64,000 bases of DNA, from positions 12,698,127-12,762,126 of the forward strand of contig ML677373.1 in the NCBI GenBank assembly GCA_007922305.1, read 5' to 3'. The notes below the pieces were generated by a model. That model was not told the origin of the DNA. It ran no database searches and saw nothing but the letters and a program-made list of their open reading frames with translations. How positions within the stretch are numbered: position 1 is the stretch's first letter; each line of letters starts with the position of its first letter. This DNA is from Dermatemys mawii (lineage: Eukaryota; Chordata; Testudines; Dermatemydidae). Both the position numbers and the translations under genes were made by a program. Shown here in pieces: positions 37,101 to 49,100 of the stretch.

Positions 37101-40100
37101 TTCTCATTTTTGTTGCTTTCCTCTGAACTCTCTCCTGTTTGTCCACATCTTTCCTAAAGTGTAGCACCCAGACCTAGACACAGTACTCCAGCTGAGGCCT
37201 CTCTAGTGGGGAGTAGAGCAAGACAGTTACCTCCTGTGTCTTGCATACGACACACCTATGAATACACCCCAGAATATTAGCTTTTTTCACAACTGCATCA
37301 CATTGTTGATTCCTGTTCAATATGTGATCCCCTATAGCCTCCAGATCCTTTTCAGCAGTGCTATCACCTAGCCAGTTATTCCTCATTTTGTAGCTGTGCA
37401 TTTGATTTTCCCCCTTCTAAGGGTAGTACTTTGCCCTTGTCTTTATTGAATTTCCTCCTGTTGATTTCAGACCAATTCTCCAATTTCTCAAGGCCATGTT
37501 GACTTATAATCCTTCCCTCCAAAGTGCTTGCAACCCAGTATCATCTGCAAATTTTATAAGCATACTCTTCACTCCATAATCCAAGTCATTAATGAAAATA
37601 TTGAGTAGTCTCAGACCCAGGACTAGCCCACTAGATATATCTCCCAAGTTTGACAATAAGCCATTGATAACTACTCTTCGCGTACGGTCTTTCAAGCAGT
37701 TGTATACCTACCTTAGAATAGCATTGTCTAGACCATATTTTCCTGGTTTGCTTATGAGAATGTCAAGTGGGACTGTGTCAAAAGTCTTACTAAAATCAAG
37801 ATATATCATGACTACTGCTTCCCCCCATCCACTAGGTCAGTAACGCTGTCAAAGAAGGAAATTAGTTTAGTTTGGCATGATTTTTTCTTGACAAATCTGG
37901 GCTGGCTACTCCTTATACCCTATTATCCTTCAGGTGCCTAAAAATAGATGGGTTAATAATTTTATACCAATATATTTACAAGTATTACAGTTAGGCTGAC
38001 TGGTCTATAATTCCTCTGGACCCCTTTGTTCACCCTGTGTTTGCCCTTCTTCAACTCCCTGGGACCTCTCCTGTCCTCCAGGAGTCCTCAAAAACAATTG
38101 ATAACTATTCCAGGATTGCTTCAGCTAGTTCCTAAAGTATTCTAGCACCAATTTCATCAGGCCCTGCAGACTTGAATACATTTAATTTATCTCAGTATTC
38201 TTTAGCTTACTCTTTCCCTATTTTGGCTTGCATTCCTTCCCCCTTGTTAATATTAATTGTGTTGAGTATCTGGTCACCATTAACCTTTTTAGTGACGCCT
38301 ATAGCAAAATAGGCATCGAACAACTCAACCTTCTTGATGTCATCAGTTATTAGCTCTCTTTCCCTGCAAAATAGAGCACTTACACTTTCCTTCGTCCCAT
38401 GGAGGTGCACATTTCATGGGATGTATTTGCAGGAGGCAGAGGACGCGCCAGATGAGCCCCCTTTTTTTGAACTGTTTTCTTGGCACTTGTCCATGGCAGA
38501 GGAGGGCTCACTGAGGGGTCTCATTTCCAAGGGGGCGTGTGCTGTGTTATTCACTACCCAAGGTTAAACTTGTATGAACCACTTGAAGGTCGTCTTCCCC
38601 TGTTGGAGATTGGTTTGAAAGTAGGAATTAACATTCTGCTGGCTGGGGAATGAGCCATTGGTTTTGTCCAAACCATTTCTATCCATTACACTAGGCAAAC
38701 TCAGTGAAACTCCCCTAGTCCGTACAGTTTCCCTGCTCAGCTCTGTTTGGAATTTCTCCCCCCTCGCTAATCTGAGCTCCTCTCCCCTCTCTAGATCTTG
38801 TTGGTCAGGCAGCAAAGTAGTTGATAGGTTTAACATCTGGAAGGGCACACCCATACTCCCATAGGGCACAATGGAGCTGGAGTTGGGGCGATGCTTCATT
38901 TTTGGATCCCGTGGCTATGATGCCAGTCAGTCACAGAACATGTCCTGTTTCCAAACTGCAGAGCCTTCTGCCCTTTCAATATGATATCTAGCTTTCACTG
39001 AAGCCCACGATGGATCTGGCAATAAGCAGTTCTTTGCCTAGAATGCAATGGGTGGGGGAAGAACATCAAGATCCAGTGAGCAAAGGAGAGAGAGGTTGGT
39101 TTTCCATCAACAGCAGGCTGATGGGTGGGGCACCAAAACATGATTTCAGAGCATTTTCAAATGCACTTTGGAATAGTTCAGTTCTACCCAGTTCAGAGTC
39201 CGAAATCAGATGTTCCAGCAGAGAGGGCTAGAGATGAATGTCTGTGGATAAAGCCTTCATATTCCCGCCTTTCAGGAATAGCTAGCAAATGTCTCCTTTA
39301 AGACCCCAGGAACTGCCAGTGACCCCAAGAGAGCTGGAGTGGGCCATGAATGGTTAACGTTTAGGGGCAGGTGGCGGGAGTGAAGCGTGACTCACTCCCC
39401 TGAGCGTGCCCGTACAGCACCAACTGACAGGCTGTCTGTCACGCCCACGCCACGAGTGCTAGGTGAGGACACGCCTGTCTTTGGCACCAGCCTGCACCCA
39501 GAGGGAGGTAAATAAGAGTTCATGCTGGCACGCCTGCCACAAACACAGGTGAGGTGTCTGCCCCGCCCCTCCAGTCTCCTTCAGCAATCTTCAGCCCTGG
39601 ACCTGCTGTAATGGGTTGGATCACAGAAACCCCCTTGGGACTGCCACCTGAAGTGCTGAGGCTACTTCTAAGCCTGTTTTCTCTGGCACCTTGGGACTTC
39701 AGTACCTTGCTTGGTTGTGCCAGACGTGCTAACCTGCTACAAACACAGACCCAGGTCTGAACCACATCCCTCACAAGCTGCAGGCTTAACTGAAAACAGC
39801 TTATCCTGTCTCCGAAACCCAGATACCCAGTCCCCAGTGGGATTGAAACCCCAGATAAATCTGTTTTACTCCGTAGTTTGCGGGGAGGAGGCAGGGGAAG
39901 GGCTCTGGCTGGGGGTGCAGGCTCTAGGGTGGAGCTGGGGGTGCAGGAGAGTGCTCCAGGCTGGGACAGGGGTTGGAGTGTGGGGGAGGAGGGCTCTGGC
40001 TGGGGGTACGGACTGAGGGGTTGGAGGTGTGGGAGGGGGCTTCGAGCTGGGGTGGGGGTTGGAGTGCGGGGAGGAGGCTGTGGGGGGTACCAGCTCTGGG

Positions 40101-43100
40101 GTGGGACTGGGGACGGAGGGGTTCAGAGGGCGGGAGAGGAATCAGGGCTGGGGCAGGAGGCTGGGTTGCAGGAGGAAGTCAGGGGCTCCGGGCAGCACTT
40201 ACCTCAAGCAGGTTCTGGAAGCAGTGGCATGTCCTTCTCCAGCTCCTACACGGAGACACAGCACCAGCCAGGTTGCTCTGCACTCTGTCCTGTCCTCAGG
40301 TGCTACCCCTGCAGCTTCCATTTGCCACGGTTCCTGGCCAGTAGAAGCTGCTTGGGGTGGGGTCAGCATGCAGAGTCCCCTGGCTGCCGCTACGCATCGG
40401 AGCCGGAGGGCATCATGGCACTGCTTCCAGGAGCCATGCAGAGCTACGGCAATCTTGAAGCAGGGCAAACCCCCAACCCCATTCCCTGGTTGGAGCACCA
40501 GAGCGGGGCAAGCCCCAGAACCCGCTCTTCGGCAGGATCTCGAGGGCTGGATTAAAATGGCTGATGGGTCAGACGCGGGCAGTGGGACGTAGTTTGCCCA
40601 CCCCTGATCTAACTGATCGCCATTTTGGTGTCAGGAAAGGATTTTCTCCCAGGTCACGTTGGCAAAGACCCAAGGGGATTTTTGCCTTTCTCTGCAGCAT
40701 GAAGCACAATCACTGACTGGTTTGAACTAGAGTAAATGGTGGAGTCTCTGTAACTTGAAGTCTTTCAATCGAGGTTTGAGGACTTCGGTAACTGAGACAG
40801 AGCTTATAGGCCTATTACAGGAGTGAATGGGTGAGGTTCTGTGGCCTGGGATGTGCAGGGAGTCAGACTACATCAGTTGTTTTCAATCTTGTTTCATTTG
40901 CGGACCCCTAAAAAATTTTGAATGGAGGTGCGGTCCCCTTTGGAAATCTCACACATAGTCTGCGGACCCCCAGGTTGAAAACCACTGGACTAGATGATCA
41001 CGATGGTCTCTTCTCGCCTTGAAGTCTTTGAGAAAATCCAAGCCAAGGCCGAGTTCCCTTTGAAAAGAGCCCAAAATGTGTGACCAGTTGGCTGGAGCTC
41101 TCTTTCTGTCTGCCTCTGGGCAATGAATGAGATCACAGGCACTGACTGGCTTCCCCTGGCCTAAGAGCTCGTCTCACCCAGGCACAGCTGGCGCCAGAGG
41201 ACCAGCAGCCATGAGCGATCCAGAGCTAGGGCAGAGCAGGGAGTATGGAAAGAAACCTGGGGAGGGACCATGGACCTGGCAGGGGAATTGGGGGCTCAGG
41301 AGCACACACAGGGCACTTGTGTCGTGGCCAAAAGATGATGCCAAAGGCAAATGGATATAAATAACCCACTGGGATGGGCAAATTCTGGTGCTGTCCTGTG
41401 TCTCTGCAGCATGTGGTTTCCTTAGTGGGGGTGGGGGTTTGCCCCTGAGCATCAAGCGAAATTCAGCACAAAGGCCATCTCAGTTCTCGCAGGGCAGATG
41501 CTGTCTCAGACTCTCCCCATGTCTTTCTCTCATCCATTAATAACCTCCCTTCGCCCTTTCTCTGCTCAGTTTCACCCTCGGGTGCTCTTGGGATGAGGGC
41601 TGGAGCACAGGTCCCGCTTGTCCTCCCAACGCGTTTGGGAAGGTCTGTGGGCAGCAGTGAATTTTCAAGTGTCTCTCCTTCTGCACCCGCAGAGGTGGGT
41701 GAGTCGACTGCTCTGAGATTCCCACTGGGTCTCGTCCTGGCTTTCTTTCCTGGACTTGAGCCTATTCTCTGTTGGAGTTTGGGAACCACACGATATGAGA
41801 GAGAGTCTGGCCTGGTGGGTTTTCAGCCCTGGCTGATGAGCTTGGGGAAACCAAAGGCAGGCAACTGAGGGCCATGAGGTCCCTTGGAAAGGTCAGGCAA
41901 CCACATCACAGGGGCGCTGCAGGATGCTCACCAGAGCACACAGCCCACAAGCTCGGCAGATGGTTCCCAGCAAGGGGCCTGCCCGGTTCTGTGGTCTCAG
42001 AGGCCAGTGCCACGCCTCTCAAATAGCCGCCTCTGGGAGAGCGCTCTGCATGAGAACCCTGGGCTGTGGCTCCCCCCACCACACTCCAAAATATCGCCGT
42101 GGGAACAGGCCCCTGCGTCTCTCAGCACAATGGGAAAATGGGCCAAAGGAGAGGTAGGACCAGGCACTGAGAAGGACCCCAGAGATGAGAGGGGGAGTCT
42201 GGGCCTTAGGGTTTCTCCTCAGAGCTTTTAGCGTGTGACGAGTATAAACAGGCTGACGGGGAGGGAGAGAGGCAGAGAACTGAGTGGGGTGAATGAATGA
42301 AGGGGTGTGTATGGGTGGGGTGGGAGGGAGGAGAGGGGTATTAGAGGGGGCAGGGGAGACAGGTGATGGGGGATGGGTGAGAGGTGGGTGTGGTGTGTCC
42401 ACTGCACAAACCCGCAGCTGGTTTGCTTGCCTTCAGACACCGAGCACTGATGGGGGCGCGTTTCCCAAATTCAGTACCTCAGCTGTGGCTGTAAACTCTG
42501 CCCCTGTAATAACACGTGCAGAAGGCTCCTTGGATGTGCCCATGTCCTGTTTGTGGGTCTCAGGCCTCTCGCAAGGAGAAAGTTTGAAGATGTGGAGAGT
42601 TTAGACAACGTCCTGTTCTCCACCCCTTGTTACCCAATCCCTATGGTAGAGGACCCTGGCCCAGTTTGGGGCACAAACCTCTGGAGAGTGGGACTCTGCC
42701 CCCTCCCCATCTCCTCTGCTGTGTCCAGTTAAACCCTTTGAATGAAATGATGTGATGACAAAACTTCCACCCAGGAATTGGTCTCAGGGCCTCTCTTCCC
42801 TGAGCTGCTATTTAGTGTTTGACTCTGTCATCAGGTCCCTCCTGAGAACCAGAGCCGGGCCCGGGGCCAAGACCTCCGTGCTCCAGGCTGGGAGACGTGA
42901 CGGCTCCAGGTCAGAACTTGGTGCTTCAGGCCCTTCCCTGCTCGGAGCCCCAGTTCTTCCACAAAGCCTTGAAAAGCAGCCGTCCCCCTCCACGGGCATG
43001 TGGCTGAGCTTGAGCTCAGTCCCTGGCATAGCACGTACGCTTCTCAGGGCAGGGACTGCGCCGCCCTCTCTGCAAAGCACCCAGCATTCCATAAGGGACC

Positions 43101-46100
43101 GTGAAATCTCTGACTGCAAATCTATCGGGGATCCAGTTCTGGTACAACAGCTGTGTTGTGTCCCCTCAGCCCCTGGTTGTCCCGCTTCTGGGGCTGTACA
43201 GGAGTCAGCGATCTTGGGCAAGAACTTCTTTATCAGCCTGAGTCTAACATTGTCACCCCTAGAGGCAGTGCTCTAAGGGAACATTGTCTTGCATGACTTC
43301 CAGTTAGAGAATTGGGTTCTCCTGACCCACTGCTCTCTCCTCTCTGGGCTGGGATCCCACATGAATCCTGCTTGACCGTTCGATTCATGCATCCTGTGAG
43401 GGCTCTAGGTAATGGGACAGTGTTGAGGAGCAGGTTGTTTTACGAAATCAGGGAGGCTTCCCCCGGCTTTAGTTGTCCATCTGTCCTGGCTCTGTTGTGC
43501 CAAGAAGCCTGAGTTTCCATGATATGCCTTGATCAGGGCGCAGAGTGCATGCCAGGCAGTGACGAATTCCCCCCACCCCCACCTCCTCTTCCTTCCAAAT
43601 CTTCCAGTGCTGTAGTTTCCCTGAAGCACCGTGCTCTGTCCCGGGGAGGGGGAAAGTACTAAACCTTTTGGAAATGGGAATGAAATCTCCTCTAGCTTGG
43701 CTGATTTATGTGGCCTGGGAACCCCTCCGTCCAATGTAAATAATCTTGGCCTGCCGTGTGCTGTGATAAACAGGGTCCCTGTCTCCCGGGGCTGTTCTTG
43801 CGCATCAGCTGTTCAGGAGGAGGCCAGCTTTGGTTGTGGATGGCGTAGAGGAGCAGCTGGAGGTCAGAATGGCTTTCAAATGTTCGGCTGCCTTTCTGTG
43901 TTCCTTTTCCCCTCCAGCCTGTGACCCTCCACTGAATTCTCTTTCTTCCCCTCCCTTCTCTATTTCACACCCTCATCTTTTTCTCTCTTCCATCAGTCAC
44001 ACCCTCTCATCCACTTTGGAGTCCGGATGCCTGGGTTCTATTGCCAGCTATGCCACCGACTTTCTGTATGATTTACAGCAAGTAACTTCCCCTCTCTGAG
44101 TCCTGTAAAATGGGGGTAAATTCTGCACCTCCTTCGCAGGAAGGATGTGAGCTGTAATTCATTACTGCCTGGGCGATGCCTTGATCTCTTTGGATGGAAA
44201 GTGCTAAAGATGTGCAAGTTATGACCACTTCTTTCTTTTCTCTCTCCCATCTGCGAGCCAGGCCTCTTGTTAGTACCTCTTGGCTCCTCCCGCTGTGTGG
44301 TACCCTGGTTAGGAGCTCTCTGGCACTCTGGAATGAAGAAATAATTTGAGGAATTCTCTGTGTGGAGAGTTAAGTCTCAGGAATTCTGCCTTACAGATGT
44401 TGGCAGCTGCATCCCTGGGAGCGAGGGGAGAGAAGCTTACCTCATCCCAGCTCTGCTTTTCAGTCCAGGCGTTTCCAGGCCACTTTCCCTTGGTGATGCT
44501 TCGGGAATGGAATTTCAGGGGGCTGAGGGCTGTTTGAACTGTGATTGCTGCTAACTTTCAGAACCAGGTCCACTAGGATCTTCCTGCTTGTGTCAGTGGA
44601 GGGAGAGGTACAACAGTGCTCTGCGAGGAAGGGGCAGTGGCTTCCAGTGTGCAGTCAGCGCGTGGGATGGGCTATCACCTCTGCGTATGTTGCTGCTCCA
44701 TGGATCCAGGTTTGAATGGGATCCCTTCTGAGTTGATGTTTGAAGAGTGTGGGGGGCTCTCAGAGGTGAAAGTAAGCCGGCAAAAGTTGGTATGGCGTAT
44801 CGGACTGGCTTCCTCAGGTGGCAATTTAAAGGTCCTGGGGCTCCCAGCAGTGGCTGGAGCCCCAAGCCCTTTAAATTGCCACCAGAGCCCTGCTGCTGGA
44901 CCACCAGAGCTCCGATGGTGATTTAAAGAGCCCGGGAAGGCTCTGCTGCTGTTGCAGTGGCTGGGAGTCCCTGGCCTTTAAATCGCCACCCAAGCCCTGC
45001 TGCTGGAGCCCTGGGGTAGTGGCAGTGGGGCTCTGACGGCAATTTAAAGGGCCCAAAGCTCCGGCCATGGCTATTGCCCCAGGTCCTTTAAGTCTCCACC
45101 AGCTCTGGCAGTGGGGCTTAGGTGGCGATTTAAAGGGATCAGGGCTCTGGCCATCTCTACCACCCCAGACCCTTTAAATAGCCACTGACTCCGGCAGCAG
45201 GGCTCAGATGGCGATTCAAAGGGCCCAGCACCTTCTGGTTGAGGCCACGCCCCTTCCGATTGAGGCCCCCGCCCCAGCTCAGGACTCCGGCATCCCAATA
45301 AGTCCTTTAAGTTACTTTCACCCTTGGGGGCTCTGTTGATATCTCGGTGCGTCCGGTTTGGCTGAGAGGAAATTGTTTTCTGTAGAGAGTTTATTGAAAA
45401 TTTTGAGGCTGAGGTAAAATGAGAGTATAATTCTTCTTTCTGGGAATGTGTTCTCTTTCTCTTCATCACAGCTCCGTCTGCTGTCTCATTCGCACCTGGA
45501 AGACATTCCCATCTAACTTACGCCAAATCCTCCTGCCTTTTTAAAAACAAGAAATAAAACCTCCTGACTCACCTAGTCTGCTTCATGTTTGAAGTAGGGT
45601 CACCGTGCTGTATCTACCTGCACATTACCTGTCCCTGTAACTCTGTCCTGCACTTGGGCCTTTGGAGAGTAAGCCCCTTAGTATGTTTTGCTGATAGTGC
45701 ATGCGACCAATAATTGGGTGTTTTTAGAATTCTTAAAGACCCCATCTTTTTAACAGGCATTTTCCCTTCAGTGAATCCCCTTCTGGTGTCAGGCACCAGC
45801 TGAAGTGGATGGATATAAACTCCATAAAGTGGAACTGCCCAGCCTAGGTCCTCTTCCCAAACTGCCTATAGAGCAAAAAGTAAACAAACAGCCTCCATGG
45901 TGCAAAGTAAATGATTGATTGATTGGGCTTTCTGTGACACCAATCAGCACAGATGTGAAGTTGTTTGACTCATTTAAGAGGTTGTATTTGGTAAAAACAA
46001 ACAAACAAACAAAAACGGTAAGGGGATTTTTATATATTACATCTATAATTTTTATTTTGACCATGCCCTTTTAAAATCCCCAACAGCCTTTCCTGGAACC

Positions 46101-49100
46101 ATGCACCCACACCCTCCCCACTCCCACACACACACTATAGGAACAATTCCAGAACATTAAGCCAGACAGCATGAAGGCTATTTGTTACAGAAGCTTGCTG
46201 CTTTCCTGGCTTCTTCTGTGCCATTAAAGAGCAATTTGCTTTGAGAGTCACTCTGTAAAACTGGCATCATGGGGTTCCATGTTTTGTGTCTGTGACTCAG
46301 ATCACATATGGCCAGTTCACAAGTAAAACGTTATTATTATTATAATAACTGGCAGTCCTGCAAACTAAGCCTGGGATCTGAGAGTCAAGCTGGGCTCTTT
46401 TTCTCAGGCATCATTTCACCAATAAAAAAAAAAAAGTCCCATGCCAAGTGCTGACCTCAGTGAATCCTGTGCAATCTGATAGCCTTCAGTGGCGGTGCAC
46501 AGGTGTAGCGGATGGGAATTTAGTACATAATTCTCGTGATGATGCACAAGTACGAACTGAACCCTTAGCTATGCTGGCTCTGCAGGGTAATGGGCAGGGG
46601 GAGGAAAGTAAACACTTATTTTTGTTCTTTATATCAGCAGTTCTGCCTAAACATCCCCAGGGAGCAGGTCCATTGAGTAAGGAGATGCCATGTTTATACA
46701 GACACTCTTCAGCATAGAACTGTGCATAAATGTTTGCCTAGTGCTTTGAAGATGAAAAATCCCTAGAACAGCTGATTAGTCTGATTCCATCTAGACCTCT
46801 CCGGTCTCTTTTCTGCTGTGGGGACTAGTTACGCTAGTCCAAGTCCTCTGCAAACAGTGACTTGAAGACCATTTTGCATTAATTAATCTATTTGCAAAAC
46901 ATTTTAAAGTGCAATAATTTACACAAAGAAAACTGCAATTACTTGGTTTCCTTTTCACTATAATTTGCATAAGTAAACAAGTCCCTCTCCCTCCTACTCT
47001 CTTGTTCCCCTAGCGAGGGTCATTTTTCCTGCCATCCAGCACATCTTTATTTCATATGGCATCTTCTATACAAATTTTACAGAGAAGCTGTGAGAGGGAG
47101 AAAAAGGGAGCTCTTAAGAGATGGAGAGTCAACAGGAGGAAAAAATACAGGGAGGCTGGCGCAGATGTCAGGAATTTCAAGGGAGGAGGCTCTCCCTCCA
47201 GCAATGCGTGTTTGACACAGCAAATTCTATCCTTCTTTTGGCTAATTATTCCACCCTAAACTGAAAGTGGCTGTTTTAGGGCCCAAATTTCCCATATGGA
47301 TCAACACAGAAATGCAGTGAAATATAAAACACTGGCATGGACTTGGATATACGGTCACTTTGAAAGGGAAATAGACCCTCAGGGATGTGGTATGGTGCAG
47401 TGAGTGACTGAACCTTACATCTGATTGCAGGGAAACACAATGAGCAAAAATGGGTCTAGAAATGATTGATTCTCCACACACTCATCCCTTTAACCACTTC
47501 ATTCTGTTCCTTTCATTCTTACTTAGCACATAAATTCCAGAGATTTTAATCTGCTTTCAAACCCCCAGATAAAGATAAAATACCCCATGTAGGAGGAAAG
47601 AATTAATTTGAATTCATCACTGGAGAGAGTTGAGAACTTAATTCATCAACTGTGTGATGGGGGGCAGAGGTCTTCTTCCTTTATATTGTTCTTCACACCC
47701 TCGATTCTCCATGGGAGTGGGCTAGGTTAGGGGGAATGTGGGAGACAATACACTTCTACATTCACAACCTGTGACCTCAGCCTCTGCCCTAGTAGTAAAA
47801 TGCCAACCATCTGGTCCGTGGGCCATTCCTTGGCAGCAAGGAGCGGGTGAGAAGCTCAGGGGCGGAAGCAAAACGTCCCAGCTCAGCACTTTCCAGGCAG
47901 CAGACTCTATAAATGGAGTGTCCCCAGAGGGGAACTGAGCAGAGGTGCCATCCCGTTGGGTGAAAGCGAAAGGATAGATCCTGCTGCTCCCGCTCTACAG
48001 GACTGAGGGGCTGCGGAGATGCTGAAGATGGGGTGTGTTGAGCAGTGGTGGCAGAGGGAACGGAGGAAGAAGGGACTGCTGGGCTAGAGCCAGATTGGGT
48101 ATGCGCAGGTCAATACGGAAGAAGCTGGGGTGAAAGAAGACGACAAAGGGATGGGTCAGGCCCTGGCTTGCTCGCAGGGAGGTCAGTACTGATGTGCTGG
48201 GGGACAGGCAGGCTCTGTCCTGTCCACACACCGGATGCTCTAGAAAGGGTTGCTGGACATGCTCCGGTGTATAAACAGGAGCCAGGAGCATGGGGCAGGG
48301 TGGCCACCCCAAAACCAGAGTTGGGGCCCAGGAAGCCCCTGGCCAAGGGGGAAGACTGAACCCAATTTGCAGGAGAATCTCAAATTTCTCACGGGACCAT
48401 GGGGTCTGCCACAGTCTGAGAGTGTGAGGGGATCTGGGGACTTATATCCATCCCTCCATGCAGCCATGGGTGGTCTGTAGGGAGCGATTAGAGGGAGAAA
48501 TTAAGCATCATCATGCAGGCACAGGTAGGTTGCTATGGAAAGAAACTGAGGGTCTAGATCAGAGCTGGACCTGTAGGGTGAGTTTGGTGTGTGATTCCTC
48601 TGCTTTGGTCAACTGAGAAGGTAAAAATTCAGCCTAGCTTCTCAGTGTTCTCTCTAGGATACAGGCTAGGCAGGGACTGTGGGGTCTCTGGGGAACCCTG
48701 ACAAGGTGGGGTTTTTCCTCTGGCTACTACCAGGTTCTTTAATTCTTCAGACCACTCACTGAGCTCTTTCTACATCCCTCTGTCTAACTGCGCTTGCTGT
48801 ATCATTGATCTGCCTGTGCAAAGGCAGCCGGTGTGTTCTCTGGGGGTGACACATGGGTCAGGCAGCATGTGTAGAAAATGCTGGCTGCACCCCGGCTGTG
48901 GACCTGTTCTCCCACAGACCTGAGTTTTCCTAGAGTTTCTCACCAGAGGGCTGCACGTGTGATCCCTGCCTCAGCTGATGCTTTGTTAGGTCCTCTATCC
49001 TGCTCCAGTGGGACAAGGTCTCTCGTGCAGCCTGCGTTCATCCTGCGGTGAGCAGTGGTTGGGGGAGTTCTGCACTGACTGTCTGCTCTTCTCTTACAGA

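Noticed and set aside
39878..40592. Overlapping 187-225-codon Gly/Trp-rich open frames
   Set aside because: They lie in a GC-rich DNA-transposon tandem array, exist in several frames at once and show no domain.
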